This document shows positions 16,376 through 25,900 of a stretch of DNA of 64,000 nucleotides, one piece after another; positions within the stretch are counted from its first letter, which is position 1, and each line of letters begins with the position of its first letter. The notes beneath the pieces were generated by a model. The model made no database searches and had not been told where the DNA came from. It worked only from the letters and a program-made list of their open reading frames with translations. The stretch is from Saprospiraceae bacterium (GTDB taxonomy: Bacteria > Bacteroidota > Bacteroidia > Chitinophagales > Saprospiraceae). The translations under genes and the position numbers were made by a program. The DNA lies in the NCBI GenBank assembly GCA_022841745.1, contig JALHQW010000005.1, positions 62,001 to 126,000 on the forward strand, read 5' to 3'.

Positions 16376-16398
16376 TTGAATTTGATTTTATTTGACTG

Positions 16399-16406
16399 CA
16401 AAGGTA
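16399..16406 (-). promoter_or_regulatory. Promoter -7 box for rocD
   Basis: The minus strand reads TACCTTTG, a perfect match to the Bacteroidota -7 consensus TAnnTTTG, 24 nt upstream of the rocD start. No perfect -33 TTTG was found at the usual spacing. Confidence 0.6.
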
Positions 16407-16486
16407 AGGAAGCTACTTCGACTTTCCTTATCAAGATTTTTTCTAAATAAAGTGCCCAAAATCATCTTTTTATAGAAACCTCTTCT

Positions 16487-16494
16487 TATTTTTG
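16487..16494 (+). promoter_or_regulatory. Promoter -7 box for the 54-aa gene
   Basis: TATTTTTG matches TAnnTTTG, 22 nt upstream of the 16517 ATG. It makes a divergent promoter pair with the rocD box about 80 nt away. Confidence 0.6.
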
Positions 16495-16516
16495 CTTTAA
16501 ATTTACAAATCACCGC

Positions 16517-16681
16517 ATGAGCAAGCAGCAGCATCATATCGAAGAAGAAGGCGGGACGCCTACCAACCCGAACCGACACCTGCCGTTTTGGTTGCCTGTT
16601 CTTCAATCCAAGAAGGACAAAAAGAAGTGTTGCAAAAAACACAAAGAAGGCAAGCGCTGCAAGAAGTGCCCGGGGAGGTAG
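16517..16681 (+). CDS. 54-aa Lys/Cys-rich protein
   Basis: A plus-strand small reading frame, one of the few likely real genes on this strand. It starts 'MSKQQHHIEEEGG', passes a Pro/Trp segment ('HLPFWLPVLQ') and ends in a basic Cys-rich tail (KKDKKKCCKKHKEGKRCKKC, then PGR). The C-x(n)-C-x-x-C pattern with dense lysines suggests metal or nucleic-acid binding. Similar short 'KGKRCKKCP' proteins occur in Bacteroidota by my recollection. A consensus promoter box lies 22 nt upstream, and an inverted repeat follows at 16702-16780. An overlapping minus-strand frame is less protein-like. Confidence 0.65.
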   Translation: MSKQQHHIEEEGGTPTNPNRHLPFWLPVLQSKKDKKKCCKKHKEGKRCKKCPGR

Positions 16682-16701
16682 TCAAGATTGTTGACCTTGG
16701 G

Positions 16702-16780
16702 AAGCAAATCATACATCATACATCATAAATCAAATAAATCATAAATCATAAATCCTTGCAAACGGATGTATGATTTGCTT
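16702..16780. repeat. Inverted repeat between converging genes
   Basis: Perfect 16-bp arms AAGCAAATCATACATC (16702-16717) and its complement (16765-16780) flank a run of CATCATAAATC direct repeats; further half-copies extend to 16810. The block lies between the plus-strand 54-aa gene and the converging 3762-aa gene, and may act as a barrier to plus-strand transcription. Confidence 0.65.
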
Positions 16781-16843
16781 GATGTATGATTTATCGGATG
16801 TATGATTTTAGGGGCCTACATCCCATCAATTTCCCAATTTCCT

Positions 16844-16876
16844 AAAAAAAAAGGTGGAAAGCCTCCGGCTCCCACC
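16844..16876 (-). terminator. Rho-independent terminator of the 3762-aa gene
   Basis: On the minus strand GGTGGGAGCC GGAG GGCTTTCCACC-type hairpin (16853-16876) is followed by nine T (16844-16852). It lies 42 nt past the stop codon at 16918. Confidence 0.88.
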
Positions 16877-16917
16877 CCTCAAACTCCATAGTTGGTACTT
16901 GCTTACTTGGCGTTCTT

Positions 16918-19900
16918 TTATCTTAAAATTTGGATATGTCCTGAGTAACGCCCGCCTTTCCCATCTTCCAACAAGTAGAAATAAGTACCACCAGGGATAT
17001 TGTTCTGGCCCCATGAGCCGCCCCAATTATTGTTGTAATGCTTCGTTCTGAACACCAATTGGCCAAGGGCATTGAATACCCTCAACTCAAAGTCCAACCC
17101 ATTTTCAAGGCCATGTACCACCAGGTAATCGTTCTGGCCATCGCCGTTCGGGGTCATCAGCCCGTTCACCCGAATTGCCGTGCCTGACTCCGTTGGGTCG
17201 GCCTTTGTCTTATCCGTTGCATCGCTTTCTGGCAGCAAGAGTTCCAGTTCGTCCGAGCAACCCGTGACAGGGTTGGTATAGGTGACAGTGTGTTTCCCGC
17301 TCTGCAAATGGAGCAGGGTCCCCGCATTGGAAGTCGTGGAAATGGGCAGGAGTTGGAAGCTATTGCCCGTCTGGTTGTTGCGGATGGTCAGTAGGCCATA
17401 GTTGCCGTTCGGGTTCAACGAGACCAATTGCTTGGTGCTGCTGTCCAAAAACCAGCGCCCTTGTGGGTTCTCTTGGTTCATGGCAGCGGCGAGTTCACCC
17501 ATCGTTGTCACCCAAGTATAAAATGGCTGGCCGTTCTGGTTCCACACCACACTATAGCTGGTTGCTGGCGCAATGCCGCCGTAGTAATATGCCTTCACGG
17601 CCTGCGGGTCGCAGGCTGCAAGTGAACCTGTGTATGGGCTGCCATCCACTTTAATTTGATAGGACGCCGATTGAGCAAAAGGCACTGGCAAGCACACATC
17701 CCTTGGCCCCGGCGGGGCTTCGAGCATGGTCTCCAATTCGCCGAATATCGGCGGGCAGTCATTGCAATTATCCTTCAAGTCCAAGGAAACCGTGGTGATG
17801 CAGTCGGCTGCTTCCCGGTACGCAATCTTTACTTCGTAATGCCCTGCGGGCAATTTTGTCCGAGCATGGCCCGAAATGCTGGGAACGCCAAGGTCGGGAC
17901 TCCAAGTGAAGGCATAATCGCTATTAGTTTGGTGCAGGAGTATCACGGCCTTGCCATCTTCCTCCCCACAACCAACGGTGTTGGCCGCCACTTTCTTGAT
18001 GGTGGCCGCTTGGCAATTGCAGGCCGCCTCCACCACTACCTCAGCTTCTGCTGAGCAACCGCTGGCATTCGTGGCGGTGACGCTGTAAACCCCAGCTGCG
18101 AGGCCGCTTTGCTCCGCCCCAGTACCGATAGAAGTCCCCAAGGCGTTGACCCACGAATAGGCATGCGTGGCAGGTGAGAGCACCACCTCGCCGTCGCCCG
18201 CATTGCACGAATCGGCGGTCATGGCGGCTGTAAACTGTACTTGGTCAGTTACCGTAATGACCTGTGTTGCGCTGACCGTCACCCCGTTCAATCCAACGAC
18301 CGACCATACCCGCTCCAAGACCGAGTGGCAACCATCAATGGCGATGCTCCTTTCTTCGAAACTGATGGGCAATGCCTCGCCGCTGCAATTGTCAACCGCT
18401 GAAACGGGGGCAGCAACGGGCACGGTCTCGCCCGCCGCAAGGTCAACGGTCTGGTCGGCGGGGACACCCACCAATTGCGCAGCACCGATATTATAGACTT
18501 GAATGGTCTGTGTCACAGTGGCCGCATTGCCGCAGGCATCCGTTGCCGTCCAAGTGCCAACGAGGTCGTGGCCATAGGCAGTAGGCAGGTTTTGCGAAGC
18601 AAAAGCCAAACTAACCTCGCTGCAATCGGACAACACTTCTGGCGCTGTGAAGTCAGGTGCGGCTTCGCCGCAATCGGCTGTCAAGCTGCTGGGCAGCGAC
18701 GATAAAACGGGGGCATCTTCGTCCACCATTTTCACGTTCAGGCTGAGGAGGGCTGTATTTCCGCAGGCATCGGTGGCCGTCCATGTGAACTTGGCGGTCG
18801 CCAAATAGCCGTTCATTTGGCAATTGCCATAGTTGAAGCTGCTCAAGGCAAATTCGACCGGGGCAGTGCTGCAATTGTCCGAGGCTGTCACGTCCGATTT
18901 ATCAAAAATGAGTTCATTGGCACAAGTCAGCTCCAGCGTATCACCGTCCGTCAGGCCAGCCAAAGCGGGGTTGCCAAAGGCCAGCGTAGGTGCTTCGTCA
19001 TCAGTAACAAGAATCAATTGGTCAACGGTTTTGCTGTTGCCGCAATCATCGGTGGCCGTCCAAGTGCGGAGCACCTCTTCCCCACAAGCGGTCAGCATCC
19101 GCACTTCCTCGTAGGTAATGTTAAGGTCGCTGTCGCATTCATCCGAGAAGGCTGGGGTCGAGGCGAAAGGCAGTTGCCCACAACTTACCCTCAGGTCTTG
19201 TGGCTCGCTCACAGCGGGCGCTTTATCGTCCACCACTGAAATCAACTGGCTAAGACTGCTTTTATTGCCGCAGCCATCGGTGGCTGTCCACGTGCGCAGA
19301 ATGTCCTCACCGCAAGGCGTTGGGGTCGTTGTTTCGGACATTACCAAACTGTTGTTGTTATTGCATAAATCGTAGGCCGTCATGTTGATGGGGCTTGGCA
19401 CACGGTCGCCACAGCTTACCACCTCGTCGTTAGGCACTGGGTAGAGAATTGGGCCTTGGTCGTCAACAACGGTGATGGTCTGCGTGGCTTGGTTTTCGTT
19501 TCCGCAGTCGTCAATGGCTATCCAGGTGCGCAGGATTTGTGCAGGGCATCCCGCCACGAAGGTTTCCTTGAAAGTCAATTCCACATCCGAGTCGCAGTTG
19601 TCGTTGGCCGAGACAAGGGCAGCAGCCGGAACATTGCCGCAGGTAACAGTCAAGTTGGTGGGCAGGTTGGCCAAGCTGGGCAAGGTCGTGTCTATGACCC
19701 GAACGGTTTGCTGCGCAAAGGAGCGGTTGCCACAATGGTCGGTCACCGTCCATTTGCGGAGCAGTGAATAATGGCAATTATTATCGCCCGGCAGGATGGT
19801 CTCCACCAGTTCCACCGTAGGCGAATCGTCGCAATTGTCGCTGACGGCCAAGGCAGGTGCAGGTGGCACGGGCACATCGCATGATATGCTCAGTTCCAGC

Positions 19901-22900
19901 GGCAGGTTGGCTGCAATGGCTGGCGGCGTGTTGTCAGCTACCCAGATATGCTGTTGCTTGATGGCCGAGTTGCCGCAGTCGTCCGTTGCCCGCCAGGTGC
20001 GGATGATGGAATAGCTGCAATCGTCTGGCCCGCCATTTGTTACTTCACTGAAAATCACAGGCACCGAACCTGCACAGGCGTCAGTGGCCGTGATATTGGT
20101 CGGCACGGGTGGCACATTGCCGCAGGTAGCAAAACTGCTGGCGGGTATATTGGCCAGTACGGGCGATTGGTTGTCCACCACCTTTATAGTCTGCTGCGCA
20201 ATGGCTTCGTTGCCGCAGGCATCGGTGGCCGTCCAGGTGCGCACGATGGCAGGTGGGCAGTTTGAGCCATTGCCAATATCCAAAGTTTCGAGATAGCTAA
20301 GCTGTACGCTGCTCGTTTCATCACTGGCATTCACAGTGGCAGGAGCAGGTATGCTGCCGCAATGGGCCGTCAGGTTGCTGGGCAGGTTGCCAAAGACTGG
20401 GGCTTTGTTATCCATGAAATTGGCAGTGACCGTGAAGGCTTCATTTGCCAAGTTGCCGCAGGCATCCAACACAACAAAACCAACTGTCCAAAGCTCGTTG
20501 CAGCCATTGTTAAGGCTGAGAATGTTCGTCACCTTAAACCGCACCTCATTAGCAGCCGTACAGTTGTCAGTGGCAATATTTGCGAGGCTCGGCATGGTTT
20601 GGTTGCCAATGCTCCAAGTATCGTAGGGCTTGAAAATCTGGCCGATGTGCAGGCTTGGGCCGCCTATCGGTACGGCATTTTGCGCAGCAAAAAACGACAA
20701 ACCTATTTCATTATCCCCTGTAAATACTGGGCCTTCGGCATCTTCCTTCGAAATCAATTGCTCAACGCTGGCCGTGTTGCCGCATTCGTCGGTGGCCGTC
20801 CAAGTTCTTGTTATTTCGTAGCCACAATTCGTAGATATGGTATCGGCCCTGAATTGCAGGGCAAGGTTGTTGGAGCAGTTGTCCGTGACGGAGAGCTGGG
20901 GCATCGGCACATTTCCAAGGCTGCAAGAACCAGTCACATCCGACACAGGCCCACTGATGACGGGTGCCTGTGTGTCCACCACGGTGATGTGTTGCTCCGC
21001 AATGGAGGTGTTCCCAAAATTGTCCGTTGCTGTCCAACGGCGAGTAAGGACATAGCAGCAATTGCCGCCCGTCCTCGTCTCGCTGTAGGTGAGGGTTGGG
21101 TCATTATCCAGGTTGTCGTTTACATTTACATCGTTCACGCCACCCGTATTGCCGCCAATTGGGCCTTCGATGGTTATATCAGAAGGCACGTTGGAGATAA
21201 TGGGCGCCAGGTTATCATTGGTTATCAGTATAGTTTGCTGTTCGGAGGTCGTGTTCCCACAATCGTCGGTGACTGACCATGTGCGGACGGTAGTTTGGTT
21301 GTCGGCAGGGCCAGTCGTATTGCTGGAATAGTTGATGGAAAGGGAATTGTCGCAATTGTCGTAGGCGGTCACGCTCGCTGGTGGAGGGAGTACGCTGCCT
21401 ACGGGCAGCACCAAATCGGCTGGCACACCAGTCAGGGTTGGCGGCGTGTTGTCAATCACATAAACAGTGAAAAACAGGCTGCTGCTATTGCCGCAACAAT
21501 CGGAGGCTATCCAGCCACATTGCATCACGGCATAGTAGCCATCGCTGGCGCAGTTGCCAGCGTTGACAGTCTCATGGAAGGTGACATTGGCTGCTCCGCA
21601 ACAATCAGCACTGGCCACGGCACTGGTCGAAGTAAGGCTCGGCAGGTCATCACATTCCATGTATAGTACATCGCCATCCTGTACGCCAAGCAACAATGGC
21701 TCGACGATGGTGATGGTCGGGACGTCGGTATTCTGCACGGTGAAGGTGCGGGATGCGATGCGGGTATTCCCACAGTCGTCGGTGGCCACCCAATGGCGCA
21801 CTACTTGCGTTACACAGCCCAATGCACTTGAGAGTATCTGGTCGGAGACAGTGACGGTTGGCGTAGCATCGCAATTATCGGTAGCGGTGACGTTGCTGCC
21901 GGGAATATTGTCGCAGCTAACCGTGGCATTGTCTGGCAGCCCCACGAAATTGGGTGGTGTGAGGTCCCGTACCATGATGTCCTGTGAAGCGGAGGTGCTG
22001 TTGCCACAATTGTCGGTCGCCGTCCACGTGCGGGTGAGTATATAGCAACCAGAAGCTGGGTCGCCAAAATAAGTTTCCACCAAAGTCACTGCCACATCAG
22101 TATCGCAATTGTCGGAGGCCGAAATGGTCGGGGCCACTGGCAAGAGCATGTCGCAGTTAATAACTGTATTTGCAGGAATGGCCGAGGTGAAAACAGGCGG
22201 CTCATCGTCGTTGATGCTGATAGTTTGTGTCCAAACGACGGAATTACCACAATCGTCACCAGCTGCCCAGATGCGCCTGAGTTGGAAATTGCAACCAGCG
22301 GGGTTGCCCAATGGTGCCTGGAAATAGAGCACTGGCACAACATTGTCGCAATTGTCCGTTGCAGTGATGGCAGGTGCGGATGGCACCTGTGAAACACAGC
22401 TATAAGACGCATCGGCAGGGGTTTGCGAAAGCACGGGTGATTCGTTGTCCTGAATAGTGATGGTCTGGGTGGCGGTAGTTGTGTTGCCACAATCGTCCGT
22501 AACTGACCACCTGCGAGTGATGACCCGGCAGGCTGCCCCTGGCACCCCAGTTGTAGATTCAACAAAGTTAACCGGCACTGTGGAATCGCAAAAATCGGAA
22601 GCAGTGACGGCAGCGGCAGCAGGCACGGCGTCACTGCAATCGAGCGTAAGGTCAGCAGGTAGGTCCATCAAGGTGGGAGCCGTGTTGTCGGAGACGGCGA
22701 TATTTTGCGTAGCAGAAACGCTATTGCCGCAGTCATCGGTGGCCGACCAAGTGCGGGTGATGGTGTAGCAGCCAGTTCCGGCATTTCCACCTATGGTCTC
22801 GTTAAAGCTGACTGGCACATTTGAATCACAAAAATCGGTAGCGGTTACTGTGGGTGCTGGTGGCACTGGGGCAGGGCATTCGTAGTTTTGGTCAGCTGGT

Positions 22901-25900
22901 ACGCCTACAAGGTTTGGTGGCGTGTCATCTAAAAAGGTGATGGTCTGGGTGGCAGTGGCCGTGTTGCCGCAATCGTCGGTTGCGGTCCAAGTGCGGGTAA
23001 GACTAAAACAACCGATAGCCGGATTGCCGTTGACCGATTGCGTCATGGTGACGGGCACGCTCGAATCGCAAGCATCCGATGCATTGACAACGGGGGCTGG
23101 TGGAATGGGTGCGCCACAAGTAAGGCTCGTATCGTTGGGTACGCCGATAAAAATAGGCGGTGTATTGTCGTTGACGTTGATGGTTTGCGTAGCCATATCA
23201 TCATTGCCACAATCGTCCTCGACTACCCACGTCCGTACGATTTGGTTGACGCAGCCGTTCCCGTCAAAGATTTCCAGTTCATCAAAAAAGACCGGCAGGC
23301 TCGTATCGCAGTTGTCGGTAGCGGTGAGCGTGGCAGGGGCAGGTATTGCTCCGCAACTGACGGTCAAATCGGCTGGGGCAGGTGAGAGCACGGGGTCGAA
23401 ATTATCGGTGACGATGACCACAAAGAACAGGCTGTCAACATTGCCGCAGGCATCGGTCGAAGTCCAGCCACAGTCCCGAAGTTCCAGGTAGCCGTCAATG
23501 GGACAATTGCCGTTGACCTTGACCTCGGTGAAAGTGATGACCGGGGGCACGGTGCAATTGTCGAAAGTGGCGAAGCTCAAGGAGTCCAAGCTGGGCAACA
23601 GGGAGCAATCGGCCCTCAGCGTATCGCCATTTATAATGGCACCAAAGAAGGGGTGGCTGGCCGCCATGGTTGGGGCCTGGGTATCTTCCACGGTCAATGT
23701 TTGCACAAAAGAGGCAGTGTTGCCCGCATCATTGGACGCTATCCAAGTAATTTCAAGGGTATAGCCACAAGCCAAAGGTGTAATGGTTGTATCAGCGACC
23801 ACTGTCAAGGAAGGGTCGCAGAGGTCAGCAAAGACTGGGGTTTCGGAAGGGATTGGCGGACACTGGACGCTGAGGTTGCTGTATGGGGCATTGGTTATGT
23901 ACGGCACGGAGGTGCCTACCTGTATTTCGATTTCATCGGTAGCTGTGCAGCCAAAGCCGTCATCAAAATTTACGGTGTACGTCGTGGTGGAATCGGGGGA
24001 AGCTATGGGGTTTTCAATATTCGGATTGGATAGGCCATCTGAGGGCGTCCACAGGAAATTGCCGACCCCATGCGACAGGTTGGCGCTCAGTTGGCTCGAA
24101 GAAGCACTGTAGCAATGGCTGAGGTCGGGACCAGCATCAATGGTGGGGCAAGCGTACAATCCAAAATTCAGCGAGGTATTGCTATCCCCCCAATTCAAGG
24201 TTATGCAAGCAGAATAGCCCAATGGGTCTATTACGCCAGTTGACACAAATCGGAACCCTGGGAACGGGACTATCCTCACTACGTAATTGCCAGGAGACAA
24301 GGCGCTGAAGACATACTGACCACTTGAATTGGTGGTGGTACTGGATATGGGCATCATCAAGTCCATACAATCGAAAAGGTAAACCGTAATGCCATTCAAT
24401 GGCGTGTCAGCACCATCAATCATGTCGTTGAAATTAGCATCCATCTTTACAATCCCACCGATGATCGTGCAGGCCAAGGGCAGGTTGTTTTGATAAACCA
24501 CGGGGTCGCCCGGCTCTATATCGAAGGAAAGATAATAGGGATTGCTGGCGCAAGTGAAGTCGGAAAGCTGTCCTGCACTGGAAGTGTCCACGCCCAAAAC
24601 GTATGGGTCGGGCATGCCCGTAATGTCAATGGGGCCTGGTTGCGCAGCACAATCACCACTCAATGGATAGCCGTCTGGGTGCGTATAGCTGATGGTATAA
24701 ACGCCCGGCGTACCGTCTGTATAGAACTCATAATAGCCACTGGAGCCATTGTGTATGATATTGACTTGGGTGTTTGGTACGCCGTTCGGGCCAACGACGC
24801 TAATCGTACCGCCCGAGATGATCCGCCCCGTTTTATCGCAATAAATCCACCCGGTCGGGTCATGCGGGATGAGTTCGATGGTCGTGCCACTGAAGTCGTC
24901 CTCATTGGAGTTGCCATTATCGGGGGTAGAGTCGAGGTCGGTGATATCAATGCCATTTGAATCCTTGGCTCCAATGATTTCAGCGGTGTTTTGCATGGAT
25001 TGTCCAGAAGCACCGTATTGAACCGCCAAAACAATTTGAATGGTAGCTGTATCACCGGGGTTAATGGGGCCAGTTAAAACATATTTTGCCAAATTGGCGG
25101 CCTGTAAATTCCAACCGCTGTTGTTCGCTTGCGCAAATCGCAGCCCATTTGGGATGTGGTCAACCACCTCTACGTTGTAAACAGGGGAATTACCTTGGTT
25201 GGTTACCGCTATGTCGTAAATGACTAGGTCATTGATATCCACGGTAGTAGGTTGACCTGCGGCAAGCGATTTATCCAGGGAAAGGTCGTACTCTGGAGCA
25301 TAAATGCCGAAGTCAGTTGAGGTATTAGTTTGCCCTGCGGCCAATGTGATGATGCCGGTTTTGCCACTAGCATCTGCATCGCTGTCCGTTAGGTCGTTAC
25401 CCATATCCTGTGCGGTTGGCAAAAAGCCGCTGGGCACGGTACTTAAATCAAGCAACAAGTAATATTTGCCCGGTATCAATCCATCGAAAAGGTAAAACCC
25501 ACTGGGGTCGGTCTGCTCATCGCCTATAAAAACATCATCCCCGCCTCCAATCTGCCCATTGTTTCCGGCACTGAACAAGGAAACGGAAACGTCCATAACG
25601 CCTGACTCGCCTGCATCCTGGATGCCATTCAGAAGGGTATCCAACCATACAAAATCACCAATGCTGGAAAATAAGGGTTTTAACCCAAGGTCAACGGATG
25701 CGTCAAACTCGCCAGCGTTAAGCGATATTAAGCCAGTTTGCCCTTGACTATTGGCATCGCTGTCGTTATCGTCATTGCCAGTGTTGGATTGTGTTGGGGA
25801 GTAATCGGTAGGAAAAGTCGTTGCATCAAACACAAGGTAATAATCACTGGGCAAGACATTGGTAAATCTATAAAAACCAAGGCTATTGGTGAACGCTGTA

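Noticed and set aside
16388-16642. Minus-strand 84-aa frame opposite the 54-aa gene
   Set aside because: It has no recognisable features and overlaps the divergent promoter pair; the plus-strand frame is more protein-like.
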